Notes: a model not told the origin generated them from the letters alone. Shown: positions 51,621 through 61,068, numbered from the stretch's first letter. The stretch: DNA of 64,000 nt from Paraburkholderia sp. Tr-20389 (GCF_017104565.1 NZ_JAAGPD010000027.1:1-64000), one strand, 5' to 3'. Program-made: numbers and translations.

Positions 51621-54600
51621 TCAACCCGCGCTGACCCGCTCGCCTGCCACGGTCTCGTCGGACTCGCCCGCGACGCGCGCGAGCACGGGTTCGAGCGCGC
51701 GACCCGTATGGCTCGCAGCGACGCGCACCAGTCCTTCCGGATCCGTCGACGCAACGATCGACCCGCCGCCTACACCGCCCTCCGGCCCGAGATCGATGAT
51801 CCAGTCCGCTTCCGCGATCACGTCGAGGTCGTGTTCGATCACGACGACGCTGTGCCCCGCATTCGCGAGCCGATGGAGCACACGAATCAGCTTCGCGACG
51901 TCGGCCATATGCAGGCCGACGGTCGGTTCGTCGAGTACATACAGCGTGTGCGGCGCCTTCTGACCACGACGCGTGATGTCGTCGCGCACCTTGCTCAGTT
52001 CGGTCACCAGCTTGATGCGCTGCGCCTCGCCGCCCGATAGCGTCGGCGAGGGCTGGCCGAGCGTCAGATAACCGAGGCCCACGTCCTTCATCAGTTGCAA
52101 CGGATGCGCGATATTCGACATCGACGCGAAGAAGTCGACGGCTTCGTCGATTTCCATGGTGAGCACGTCGCCGATGTTCTTGCCGCGCCAGGTCACAGCA
52201 AGCGTTTCCGGATTGAAGCGCTGACCGTGGCAGACATCGCATGGCACCTTCACATCGGGCAGGAAGCTCATGCCGATCGTGCGTACGCCTTGCCCTTCAC
52301 ATGCAGGACAACGCCCGTCGCCCGTGTTGAACGAAAAACGCGATGCGGTGTAGCCGCGCGCACGCGCTTCAAGCGTATCGGCAAAGAGACGTCTGATGGT
52401 GTCCCATACGCCGATATACGTGGCCGGACACGAGCGCGGCGTCTTGCCGATCGGCGTCTGGTCGACCTCGAGCACACGATCGATCGACTCGAAGCCACTG
52501 AGCGATTCGCAGCCTTGCCATGCATGCGCGACGTTCAGCGACGGCCGGGGCGCGCTGCGTGCGAGCACGCTCGAACGGCGATTCGCAGCGGGCGCGGCGT
52601 CCGCTTGCGCGGCCTTGCGCGCACGACGCACAGCAGGCGACGACAACACGGAGCGGCCGACGGCATCCAGCAGATTCGTCATCAGCACGTCGCGCGCGAG
52701 CGTCGATTTGCCGGATCCGCTCACCCCTGTCACGGCGACGAGGCGCCCAAGCGGAATACCGACCGTCACGTCGCGCAGATTGTGCAGCGTCGCACCATGC
52801 ACCGTCAGCCAGTTTTCCGGAACAGCGGGCGCACGTTTCGTCGCAAGAGCAACGGGACGCCGCGCTTGCAACGGATGCAGGATCGGCTTCGCGAGGAATT
52901 GTCCCGTCAGCGAATCGGACTGCGCAGACAGATCGCCGACCCGCCCCTGTGCAACCAGCGTGCCGCCGCGCTTGCCGGCGCCCGGACCGATGTCGATGAT
53001 GTGATCGGCTCGGCGGATCGTATCTTCATCGTGCTCGACGACGACGAGCGTGTTGCCCTTGTCGCCAAGCTTGCGCAGTGCATTCAGAAGAATCTGGTTG
53101 TCGCGCGGATGCAGACCGATGGTCGGCTCGTCGAGCACATAGCAGACGCCCTGCAGATTGCTGCCGAGTTGAGCCGCGAGGCGGATGCGTTGCGCCTCCC
53201 CGCCCGACAGGCTCGGTGCTGCACGGTCGAGGCTCAGATAACCAAGACCGACTTCTTCGAGAAACTGCAAACGGCTGCCGATTTCGCTGATCACGTCGCG
53301 TGCGATCTCCGCATCGCGACCGATGAGTTCGAGCCCGTCGATCCAGCGCCGCGTATCCGACACCGTCCATTGCGCGACGTCGACAATCGAGGTTTCGTCG
53401 AACGTCACGGCGCGCGCGGACGGATTCAGACGCGTGCCGTGGCAATCCGGACACGCCTCCTCGCCGACACCTTCCGGCTCCTGCTCATCCGACGGCAAGG
53501 TCTGCTCGCGGCCGCGATTGTCGTCGACGAGCACGGTGTCGTCATACGCGGCGCGCTGTTCGCACGTCAACGCGAGACCCGTACCGACGCAGGTCGTACA
53601 CCAGCCATGCTTGCTGTTATACGAGAACATGCGCGGGTCGAGTTCCGCGTAGCTGGTGCCGCACACGGGGCAGGCGCGCTTCACCGACAGCACCTTCACT
53701 TCGCCGACATGTGCCGTAGGACCGTTGCGTGTCATCGCGTGTTCGAGGCCGTCGAGCGGCGCGAGCAGATGCATCACGCCCTTGCCTGCTTCGAGGGTTG
53801 CGTCGAGCAGACGGCGCAATTCAGATTCCTTGTCGGCCGACACGACGATGTCTCCGACCGGTAGCTCGATAGTATGTTCGCGGAAGCGATCGAGCTTCGG
53901 CCACGGATCGACGGGTACGAATTCGCCGTCGACGCGCAGATGCGTATTGCCACGCGCCTTCGCCCACTTCGCGAGGTCGGTATAGACACCCTTGCGGTTC
54001 ACGACCAGCGGCGCCAGCAATCCGACGTGCTGGCCTTTGTGGTCGCGCATGAGCTGCGCAAGGATCGACTCGACGCTCTGCGATGTAACGGGCGCACCGT
54101 CATGAACGCAGTGCTGGATGCCGAGTTTCACATAGAGCAGGCGCAGGAAGTGCCACACCTCCGATGTCGTCGCCACCGTACTCTTGCGTCCGCCACGCGA
54201 CAAACGCTGTTCGATCGCGACGGTGGGCGGGATGCCATACACGGCATCGACTTCGGGACGGCCTGCGGGCTGCACGATCGAGCGCGCATAGGCATTGAGC
54301 GACTCGAGATACCGGCGTTGTCCTTCATGGAACAGGATGTCGAACGCGAGCGTCGACTTGCCCGAACCGGATACGCCCGTGATGACGTTGAACTTGCCGT
54401 GCGGAATGTCGACGTCCAGCGCTTTCAGGTTGTGCTCGCGCGCGTTCACGATACGTACGACGTCCTCGCCTTCCACGGCACGCCGTGCGCGTGCAGCGTT
54501 CAGCGCGGTCTGCAGCGGCATGCCATGCGCAGCGGCTTCCGCCTTTTCAGCGGCTTCGGTTGGCTCGATGGCCTGGCCCATCGCGCGGTCGTATTGCACG

Positions 54601-57530
54601 AGCGCTTCGCCTGTGTGCGAACCGGGGCATCGCTTGACGTCTTCCGGCGTACCTGCGCATACCACCAGGCCGCCCGCATCGCCGCCTTCGGGACCGAGAT
54701 CGATCAGCCAGTCAGCCGCGCGGATCACGTCAAGATTGTGCTCGATCACGATCAGTGAATGACCGCCCGCGAGCAGCTTGCCGAAGGCCTGCATCAGCTT
54801 CGCGATATCGTCGAAATGAAGGCCCGTGGTCGGTTCATCGAACATGAACAGACGTGCCGGTGCCTGCCTGGCGCCACCTCGCGCCGTCCGCGCCTGCGCG
54901 GTTTCGGCGAGAAAGCCCGCGAGTTTCAGACGTTGCGCTTCACCGCCCGACAGCGTCGGCACCGGTTGGCCCAGCTTCACGTATTCGAGACCGACATCGA
55001 CGATGGGTTGCAGCACGCGCAGCACTTCACCGTCGCCGGCGAACACGCCGACCGCTTCGTGCACGGTCAGTTCGAGCACGTCTGCGATGCTCAGCACGCG
55101 CTCGCCGCGCTCGATCTTCACTTCGAGCACTTCAGGCCGGTAGCGGCTGCCGTCGCAATCCGGGCAACGCAAATAGACGTCGCTCAGGAACTGCATTTCG
55201 ATATGTTCGAAGCCCGAGCCGCCACATGTCGGGCAGCGGCCGTCGCCCGAGTTGAAGCTGAACACGCCCGCGCCATACCCGCGTTGCAGCGCGAGTGGCG
55301 CCTTCGCGAACAGTTTGCGAATTTCGTCGAACGCGCCGACGTAGCTCGCAGGGTTCGAGCGCGTGGTCTTACCGATGGGGGACTGGTCGACGAAGATAGC
55401 GTCGCTGATCTGCTCGACGCCCGTCAGACTGCGGTGTGCACCCGGCGCTTCCGTCGCCTTGCCGAGTTGGCGCGACAGCGCGGGATACAGCACGTCCTGA
55501 ATCAGGGTCGACTTGCCTGAACCCGACACACCCGTCACGCAGACCAGGCGTTGCAGCGGAATCTCCACCGTCACGTCGCGCAGGTTGTGCTGGCGCGCGC
55601 CTTCGAGCGTGATGCGCGGCGTACCCGCGTCGACGGGCCGGCGCGCCCAGTGCGCCGCGTCGGCGACATGCTTGCGCCCGCCCAGATACTCGCCCGTCAG
55701 CGTACCCGCCGAGCGGATTGCGTCGGGTGTGCCGTCGTAAATGATCGTGCCGCCGCGTTCACCGGGCCCCGGCCCCATGTCGATCAGGCGATCGGCGGCG
55801 AGCATCACGGACGGATCGTGTTCGACGACGACGAGCGTATTGCCCGCGTCGCGCAGACGCTGCATCGCCTCGACGATCCGGTTCAGATCACGCGGATGCA
55901 GACCGATGCTCGGCTCATCGAGCACGAACAGCGTCTTGGTCAGCGACGTGCCAAGCGCCGTCGTCAGGTTGATACGCTGAACCTCGCCACCCGACAGCGT
56001 GCGGCTCTGACGGTCGAGCGTCAGATAACCGAGGCCGACGTCGCACAGATATTTGAGGCGCGTGCGCACTTCGGCGAGCAGCAGTTTCAGCGCGTCGTCG
56101 AGCAGCGCACTGGGCAATACGATCTCGTCGAAGAAGCGCCGGATGCGCTCGATGGGCAGCAGCATCAGGTCGTGCACCGTCAGGCCCGGCAATGCTTCGA
56201 GCTGCGCACGTTTCCAGTCGACCCCGCGCGGCATGAAGCGCTGCGCCGGCTCGAGCACGGCGTCTGCATTCTGTTTCGAACCCAGGCGCCACAGCAGCGA
56301 TTCCGTTTTGAGACGCGCGCCACCGCATGTTTCGCAGGGCGTGTAGCTGCGGTATTTCGACAGCAACACACGGATGTGCATCTTGTACGCCTTCGACTCC
56401 AGATAGCCAAAGAAACGCTTCACGCCGTACCACTGCTTCTGCCACTCACCGTCCCAGTCCGGCGAACCGTTGATGACCCAGTCGCGCTCGTCGTCCGTGA
56501 GTTCTGACCAGCGTGTATCACGGCGGATGTTGGCCTTCGCCGCATAGCGCATCAGGTCGTCCTGACACTCCTTCCATGCAGGCGTTTGCATCGGTTTGAT
56601 CGCGCCGCCGCGGAGCGTCTTGCGCTCATCCGGAATCACGAGCCCCAGATCGACGCCGATCACACGCCCAAAGCCCCGGCACGTGTCACACGCGCCGTAG
56701 GCCGAATTGAACGAGAACAATGCGGGTTGGGGATCGGCATAGCGCAGGTCGCTGTCGGGGTTGTGCAGCCCCGTGGAGAAGCGCCAGATCTGCGGCTCGA
56801 GGTCTTCGCCATCTTGCGCCTGCGACAGCACGTAGACATTGATGCGGCCGCCGCCACGCTTTAGCGACGCCTCGATCGCCTCGACCACTCGCGACTTTTC
56901 GACCTGATGCAGACGAAAGCGGTCGGCGACCACGTCGAGCACCTTGCGCATGCCTGTCGGCGATGCCACTTCGCGTTGCGCCTGGACGCGCGTGTAGCCG
57001 CTCGCGGAGAGCCATTGCTCGACTTCCGCCTCGCTCGTCGTGTCCGGCAGTTCGACCGGAAACGTCAGCACGATGCGCGGGTCGTCGGTGACCGTGCGGG
57101 CGTCCAGTTCCGCGTAGATGGTTTCGGGCGTATCGTGCCGGACAGCCTGCGCGTTCTTGCGATCGAACAGTTCGGCGGCGCGTGCGTAAAGCAACTTCAG
57201 GTGGTCGTTCAGTTCCGTCATCGTGCCGACGGTCGAACGCGAACTGCGCACGGGATTGGTCTGGTCGATGGCAATGGCGGGCGGCACGCCGTCGACGCGG
57301 TCGACCTGCGGCCGGTCCATCCGGTCCAGAAACTGCCGGGCGTACGCGCTGAACGTTTCGACGTAGCGCCGCTGCCCTTCTGCATACAGCGTGTCGAACA
57401 CGAGGCTCGACTTGCCCGAGCCCGACGGGCCTGTCACCACGGTCATTTCGCCCGTGCGAAGGTCGAGGTCGACGTTCTTCAGGTTGTGCTGGCGTGCGCC
57501 ACGAATTCGGATAGTTCCGTTAGATGACAA
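51621..57530 (-). CDS. Double-length UvrA (two fused UvrA modules)
   Basis: This 1,969-residue protein is two complete UvrA proteins in one chain. Four Walker A motifs are seen, GPSGSGKS near 34 and GVSGSGKST near 670, 1050 and 1605. Four ABC signatures (LSGGE) lie near 515, 860, 1440 and 1830. Zinc-finger CxxC pairs are present in both halves. UvrA recognises DNA damage and loads UvrB. From memory, Burkholderia carry such a fused protein besides a normal UvrA. Start chosen at TTG 57530 (LSSNGTIRIRGARQHNLKNV), the family N-terminus; TTG 57635 is an alternative. Confidence 0.9.
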   Translation of the reverse strand: MSSNGTIRIRGARQHNLKNVDLDLRTGEMTVVTGPSGSGKSSLVFDTLYAEGQRRYVETFSAYARQFLDRMDRPQVDRVDGVPPAIAIDQTNPVRSSRSTVGTMTELNDHLKLLYARAAELFDRKNAQAVRHDTPETIYAELDARTVTDDPRIVLTFPVELPDTTSEAEVEQWLSASGYTRVQAQREVASPTGMRKVLDVVADRFRLHQVEKSRVVEAIEASLKRGGGRINVYVLSQAQDGEDLEPQIWRFSTGLHNPDSDLRYADPQPALFSFNSAYGACDTCRGFGRVIGVDLGLVIPDERKTLRGGAIKPMQTPAWKECQDDLMRYAAKANIRRDTRWSELTDDERDWVINGSPDWDGEWQKQWYGVKRFFGYLESKAYKMHIRVLLSKYRSYTPCETCGGARLKTESLLWRLGSKQNADAVLEPAQRFMPRGVDWKRAQLEALPGLTVHDLMLLPIERIRRFFDEIVLPSALLDDALKLLLAEVRTRLKYLCDVGLGYLTLDRQSRTLSGGEVQRINLTTALGTSLTKTLFVLDEPSIGLHPRDLNRIVEAMQRLRDAGNTLVVVEHDPSVMLAADRLIDMGPGPGERGGTIIYDGTPDAIRSAGTLTGEYLGGRKHVADAAHWARRPVDAGTPRITLEGARQHNLRDVTVEIPLQRLVCVTGVSGSGKSTLIQDVLYPALSRQLGKATEAPGAHRSLTGVEQISDAIFVDQSPIGKTTRSNPASYVGAFDEIRKLFAKAPLALQRGYGAGVFSFNSGDGRCPTCGGSGFEHIEMQFLSDVYLRCPDCDGSRYRPEVLEVKIERGERVLSIADVLELTVHEAVGVFAGDGEVLRVLQPIVDVGLEYVKLGQPVPTLSGGEAQRLKLAGFLAETAQARTARGGARQAPARLFMFDEPTTGLHFDDIAKLMQAFGKLLAGGHSLIVIEHNLDVIRAADWLIDLGPEGGDAGGLVVCAGTPEDVKRCPGSHTGEALVQYDRAMGQAIEPTEAAEKAEAAAHGMPLQTALNAARARRAVEGEDVVRIVNAREHNLKALDVDIPHGKFNVITGVSGSGKSTLAFDILFHEGQRRYLESLNAYARSIVQPAGRPEVDAVYGIPPTVAIEQRLSRGGRKSTVATTSEVWHFLRLLYVKLGIQHCVHDGAPVTSQSVESILAQLMRDHKGQHVGLLAPLVVNRKGVYTDLAKWAKARGNTHLRVDGEFVPVDPWPKLDRFREHTIELPVGDIVVSADKESELRRLLDATLEAGKGVMHLLAPLDGLEHAMTRNGPTAHVGEVKVLSVKRACPVCGTSYAELDPRMFSYNSKHGWCTTCVGTGLALTCEQRAAYDDTVLVDDNRGREQTLPSDEQEPEGVGEEACPDCHGTRLNPSARAVTFDETSIVDVAQWTVSDTRRWIDGLELIGRDAEIARDVISEIGSRLQFLEEVGLGYLSLDRAAPSLSGGEAQRIRLAAQLGSNLQGVCYVLDEPTIGLHPRDNQILLNALRKLGDKGNTLVVVEHDEDTIRRADHIIDIGPGAGKRGGTLVAQGRVGDLSAQSDSLTGQFLAKPILHPLQARRPVALATKRAPAVPENWLTVHGATLHNLRDVTVGIPLGRLVAVTGVSGSGKSTLARDVLMTNLLDAVGRSVLSSPAVRRARKAAQADAAPAANRRSSVLARSAPRPSLNVAHAWQGCESLSGFESIDRVLEVDQTPIGKTPRSCPATYIGVWDTIRRLFADTLEARARGYTASRFSFNTGDGRCPACEGQGVRTIGMSFLPDVKVPCDVCHGQRFNPETLAVTWRGKNIGDVLTMEIDEAVDFFASMSNIAHPLQLMKDVGLGYLTLGQPSPTLSGGEAQRIKLVTELSKVRDDITRRGQKAPHTLYVLDEPTVGLHMADVAKLIRVLHRLANAGHSVVVIEHDLDVIAEADWIIDLGPEGGVGGGSIVASTDPEGLVRVAASHTGRALEPVLARVAGESDETVAGERVSAG

Positions 57531-57663
57531 TTTGCCTGTCCGTCTGAATGAGTTGGCCGGGGCATGATGGCGGGCGGAAAGCGGCCATACCTGCCGATGC
57601 GGCGAGGTTCGTGCGGCGCGCGGAGCCTGCTTCAACGAAGGCCGCCACGCCGGGTAGGTGGAT

Positions 57664-57692
57664 ACTATACTGTATGTTTATACAGTTTTGCA
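57664..57692 (-). promoter_or_regulatory. LexA (SOS) box in the double uvrA promoter
   Basis: CTGTATGTTTATACAG at 57670-57685 matches the CTGT-N8-ACAG LexA consensus exactly. On the minus strand it fills the spacer between TATAGT (57664-57669, -10) and a weak -35 at 57687-57692. LexA binding there would block polymerase, so the fused uvrA should be DNA-damage inducible. Confidence 0.85.
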
Positions 57693-57832
57693 CGCCGATT
57701 GCCCGATGATCGCGTGGCAAACGGCATAAGGCAGATGACCAGTGTACGACGCCGACGGGCTCGCCTGGTTCAGGTGGGAATCGGGTCAATATCGGCGCAA
57801 GTTGTGCTGACCACTGGCTGTTGACGCCGGAA

Positions 57833-57859
57833 AAGAAAAACCCGGTGGAGCACCGGGTT
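57833..57859 (-). terminator. Minus-strand terminator without an assigned gene
   Basis: Read on the minus strand, AACCCGGT, loop GCTCC, ACCGGGTT is followed by a T-rich tract (TTTTTC). The nearest upstream minus-strand sequence (57860-58080) has no good gene, so this may end a small RNA. Confidence 0.7.
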
Positions 57860-58324
57860 CGAATGGCCGTCCCCCACAGCCCTCGGGCGAAGGCTGATCG
57901 GCCGCTTACCACACGCCATCTGTCGCCTTGCGGCGGTCGAATGCGCATCGACGATGGTCTTCGTCTGGTTCGCCCCCCGGCGGACCACGAAGCGTCGGAC
58001 GACTCCTCGCAGCACTTCTTGCATCGTCCGAACGCCGAAACAATGTATGAGCCCAGCCTTAACGGAAACTTAAATCGTGCCGATCCGGCGGATCGAATGC
58101 GGTGCGCCGCACAGAAAATCCTGGAATACGACCACCTGGTTGATGGCAGTTCGACAGGCGCTACCTATCATTCTTGAGAACGCCGAGGTGGCGGCATCGA
58201 GTTGCAGATCCAGTGGGAAGGATCCGCGCGCGGTGCGGGCTCCCGAGCGCCGCGAACTGCGGCGCCCGTCACGGTGACGGCTTGCCACTGGCCGGCATCG
58301 CGACGACCGAAGTGGAGGTGCGCA

Positions 58325-58609
58325 ATGAAGTTCATTGTTCAGTGGAACGGGCTGCCGACGGCGCAGCAATCGGCTGTCGAGCGCTTCATGAAAACGGGCG
58401 GCGCGTTGCCGCCCGACGGCGTCAGGTTGCTCGGACGCTGGCATTCGATCGGCGAGTTGAGCGGATTCGCGATCATCGAGTCCGACAACACAGCGCCGAT
58501 GGCCGCATGGGTGCTGCAATGGGGCGATGTGTTTACGTTCAGGGTCTCGCCCGCCATGACCGATGAAGAACTTGGGGCTGCGTTGGGTGCGTATCAGGCG
58601 GGGAAGTGA
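58325..58609 (+). CDS. DUF3303-like small protein
   Basis: This 94-residue protein starts MKFIVQWNGLPTAQQSAVER and contains LLGRWHSIGELSGFAIIESD, a ferredoxin-like alpha/beta pattern matching the DUF3303 family. Cytoplasmic, function unknown. GGAGG stands before ATG 58325. It is the last chromosomal gene before the integrated element. Confidence 0.82.
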   Translation: MKFIVQWNGLPTAQQSAVERFMKTGGALPPDGVRLLGRWHSIGELSGFAIIESDNTAPMAAWVLQWGDVFTFRVSPAMTDEELGAALGAYQAGK

Positions 58610-58726
58610 GGGGATCGCGTGACGGGCTGAGGGCCGGCTCCGCTTTTTCTATTGCACGCGGATTAATCAGGATGACGATACAGTTGCATCCGCACCGAAC
58701 AATGCGCTGAAACCGTCCGTGCAAAG

Positions 58727-58763
58727 AAAAAAGGACTTACGGTTTGCACCGTAAGTCCTTTTT
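58727..58763 (-). terminator. Terminator of the tRNA-Pro transcript
   Basis: AAAAAGGACTTACGGT and ACCGTAAGTCCTTTTT form a perfect stem with loop TTGC and A/T tracts on both sides. It lies 8 bp beyond the CCA end of the tRNA fragment, as expected for the original tRNA-Pro gene on the minus strand. Confidence 0.9.
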
Positions 58764-58770
58764 ATCCATC

Positions 58771-58815
<45 letters not shown>

Positions 58816-58984
58816 AAATGTGAAAGCTGTTTCGCCAACGTTCGCCAACATCCGGAGTTTGCCCCGCAAGCCTCATCCCATATACGATTCACTCAAGTCA
58901 CCTCTTCGAGCACATTCGCGAAATTTCGAGGCGACCCGCGCTCCAGGTATGGGTAAAAGTATGGGTAAATTCTAGAGGCGAGTA

Positions 58985-60316
58985 ATGCCAACACTAACAG
59001 AGTTGAAAATGAAGGCGCTCCGGGCCGACGACAACGGGAGCACGCTGAGCGATGGCGGAAATCTGTTTGGACGTGTCCGCAGCAAAACTTCAGGCGCGAT
59101 TGCTGTGAGCTTCACGTACCGGTACAAACGCGATGGCAAGTTCCGAGACCTTTCATGCGGCACTTGGCCGAGCAACTCACTTAAGGAGATTCGTCAGCAG
59201 AGAGACGCGGCGCGGGCGCTGCTGGAGCGCAGCATTGATCCGCTGGAGCGCAAACGCGTCGACAAACTCGAGATTCGTGTCGCTGAAACAACACGCCTAG
59301 CGTCGCTTCAAGAGAGACTCGCGCGCCCAACGGTACGAGAACTCTATGGCCGATGGGTCTCGCTTGAGTTGTCGAAGCGCAAGGACGGTGGCAGCGAAAC
59401 CATGCGAGGCTTCGAGAAGGACGTCTTGCCAGCGATTGGCCATATGCATGCAGAAGACGTCGCTCGCTCGCACGTAATGGCGATACTCGACGGCGTGCTC
59501 GCACGCGGTGCGAACCGTCTGGCAAATCGTCTCCTGGGGGAAATGCGCCAGATGTTTGGATTTGCACATGTTCGGGACATCGTGCAAACCGATCCGACCT
59601 TCCGAATCGCGAAGAAAGACGTCGGCGGACGAGACACGGAACGTGACCGCGTGCTGGCCGAAGCGGAAATCCGCACACTGCCAGCGGCGCTCGCTGAATC
59701 GAACCTGCTCAAGTCGACTATACATGCAGTCTGGCTAATGCTCGCAACCGGCGCGCGGGTTGGAGAGGTAACGCTCACGCGACGAGGCGAGGTTGATTTG
59801 GACGCTGGTACATGGACGATCCCCAAGGAGCACGCAAAAAACGGACGTGAGCATGTGATCTACCTATCGGAATTCGCGAAGCGCCATCTTGCCTCGCTGC
59901 TTGAACTGTCTAGCCATAAGGTCTGGGTGATGCCCTCGCGTAAGGAGGAGAGACCAACCTCCGCTAAGGGCATTACCAAGCAGATTGAAGATCGACAGGT
60001 TGCCCACTACAAGCGTGCGGCGCATTCAAAGCGTACTGCCCACGCTCACACGTTGGAGCTTGCAGGCGGCAAATGGACGCCACATGATTTGCGTCGCACG
60101 GCAGGTACGCTAATGGGCGAACTCGGCGTCGATAGCGACGTGATTATCAAGTGTCTTAACCAGACACAAGAACACAAGGTTAAACGGGTCTATCAACGAC
60201 AAATTCGCCTTAACGATCAGATTGAAGCGTGGCGCCTCCTCGGTGAACGCTTAGATTTGCTCACTGACGAACAAAATTTCAACGTCGCAACGATGTCCAG
60301 TTCGCGCGCCGCTTGA
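58985..60316 (+). CDS. Tyrosine recombinase integrase
   Basis: This 443-residue integrase has an N-terminal arm-binding/DUF4102-like domain (about 1-95), a SAM-like core-binding domain and a catalytic domain with Arg in LATGARVGEVTL, Lys near KEHAKNGREH, the HxxR box HDLRR and the nucleophile Tyr in KVKRVYQRQ. It catalyses integration at the adjacent tRNA-Pro site. Its stop codon overlaps the -35 of the following leader promoter. Confidence 0.94.
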   Translation: MPTLTELKMKALRADDNGSTLSDGGNLFGRVRSKTSGAIAVSFTYRYKRDGKFRDLSCGTWPSNSLKEIRQQRDAARALLERSIDPLERKRVDKLEIRVAETTRLASLQERLARPTVRELYGRWVSLELSKRKDGGSETMRGFEKDVLPAIGHMHAEDVARSHVMAILDGVLARGANRLANRLLGEMRQMFGFAHVRDIVQTDPTFRIAKKDVGGRDTERDRVLAEAEIRTLPAALAESNLLKSTIHAVWLMLATGARVGEVTLTRRGEVDLDAGTWTIPKEHAKNGREHVIYLSEFAKRHLASLLELSSHKVWVMPSRKEERPTSAKGITKQIEDRQVAHYKRAAHSKRTAHAHTLELAGGKWTPHDLRRTAGTLMGELGVDSDVIIKCLNQTQEHKVKRVYQRQIRLNDQIEAWRLLGERLDLLTDEQNFNVATMSSSRAA

Positions 60317-60342
60317 CAAGTGGTAAACCCGCGCCTTATTCT
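60313..60342 (+). promoter_or_regulatory. Strong promoter overlapping the integrase stop
   Basis: TTGACA (60313-60318) contains the integrase TGA stop; after 18 bp comes TATTCT (60337-60342). Transcription would begin about 60349, exactly at the first hairpin of the leader RNA. Confidence 0.72.
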
Positions 60343-60348
60343 GTGATC

Positions 60349-60426
60349 GTCACTGAAACAGCAGTGACCAGGTTTGGCGACCTGGATAACCTATGGCGGA
60401 CAACCGCCTTCCGGCGGTATTTTTTC
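60349..60426 (+). ncRNA. P4 CI-like immunity RNA candidate
   Basis: Three consecutive hairpins are seen: GTCACTG/CAGTGAC (60349-60368), CCAGG-TTTGGCGA-CCTGG (60368-60385) and ACCGCC-TTCC-GGCGGT (60403-60418) followed by ATTTTTTC, an intrinsic terminator. The result would be an RNA of about 78 nt. In satellite phage P4 the CI RNA arises from the same position and controls early termination of the replication operon. The identity is inferred from layout and complementarity, not from sequence identity to P4. Confidence 0.7.
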
Positions 60427-60587
60427 GTCCGCACGCCTGCGCACGTCCCTTCAATGGGCGGGCCCTGGCGGGGAGACTTTCGAGTCTGCCGGTTTCCATA
60501 GGTGCCGGTTCGCCAACCCTGCCATGTGCCCGCTCACCCCGTTTGGCGACGGGAAGCGAGCCCCAACATACCTACGGAGCCCGCATC
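60427..60587 (+). promoter_or_regulatory. Structured leader with CI-complementary site
   Basis: TCGCCAACCCTG (60510-60521) is complementary to CAGGTTTGGCGA (60369-60380) of the candidate RNA at 11 of 12 positions. A further hairpin at 60538-60553 (CCCGT-TTGGCG-ACGGG) repeats the TTGGCG loop. In P4, such CI-complementary sites in the leader mediate premature termination. The leader ends at the ribosome-binding site of the first small gene. Confidence 0.65.
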
Positions 60588-60761
60588 ATGCAGTCACAAG
60601 TCTTTCACTCCGGGCATCAAGCCCAGCCTTCCGAGATAATACGCGCCGCCCTCCGAGACGCAGCGATCGCACCGACCATCTACGACGCGTTAGATGTCAC
60701 GGGTGATGCGCTCCGACGAGTGTTGGAGCTTGTCTCGGAGGGCGGACATGTCAAAGCTTAG
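60588..60761 (+). CDS. Small element protein, 57 residues
   Basis: This 57-residue protein starts MQSQVFHSGHQAQPSEIIRA and ends in a helix ALRRVLELVSEGGHVKA. ACGGAG lies before the ATG. It is the first gene of the P4-like operon, and its stop overlaps the next gene by 14 bp, which suggests coupling. No family is recognised with confidence; small P4-group genes in this position vary widely. Confidence 0.68.
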   Translation: MQSQVFHSGHQAQPSEIIRAALRDAAIAPTIYDALDVTGDALRRVLELVSEGGHVKA

Positions 60762-61044
60762 ACTCGTGGTTTCGAACTCTGCGCCGACTACCCGGCGGCG
60801 CGCCACTCGACGAGCCGAAACGGTTGGCTCTGTCACGCGTGTCGCGAGGGAGGTACCCAACTCGAACGCCATCGCGGCACTCGAGAAGATGCTGGGACAA
60901 GCGCGCGCCGGTGAGATAACGGGGATGGTGGCGGCGTTCATCGATCCGGAAGGAGCATGTACGTACATGCTAAGTGGCGCTGCCGTAGATTCGCCTGCCG
61001 TAACCGCCGAGGTCACAGCAATGCTTGCGGCAAGATTCGGATAA
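60748..61044 (+). CDS. Small element protein, 98 residues
   Basis: This 98-residue protein starts MSKLRLVVSNSAPTTRRR with a basic tail and continues ALEKMLGQARAGEITGMVAA. This Arg-rich start plus a G-x-x-x-G-rich body is like small phage proteins I have seen, but no function is known. It overlaps the preceding gene by 14 bp in another frame. A terminator follows at 61069. Confidence 0.72.
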   Translation: MSKLRLVVSNSAPTTRRRATRRAETVGSVTRVAREVPNSNAIAALEKMLGQARAGEITGMVAAFIDPEGACTYMLSGAAVDSPAVTAEVTAMLAARFG

Positions 61045-61068
61045 GCGCCACCAGCGGCCAGGATCATT

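Larger units (their letters stand above)
57531..58324. other. Gene-free region upstream of the double uvrA
   Basis: This 794-bp stretch holds the uvrA promoter with a LexA box and, further right, a minus-strand terminator (57833-57859) that has no obvious gene in front of it. Short frames on both strands lack start signals and similarity. A non-coding transcript from about 58060 leftward is possible. Confidence 0.5.

Noticed and set aside
52095-53864. 589-codon plus-strand frame opposite the double uvrA
   Set aside because: Antisense shadow; no start signal or domain.
57770-58024. 84-codon minus-strand frame
   Set aside because: It runs through the terminator at 57833-57859 and lacks a ribosome-binding site.
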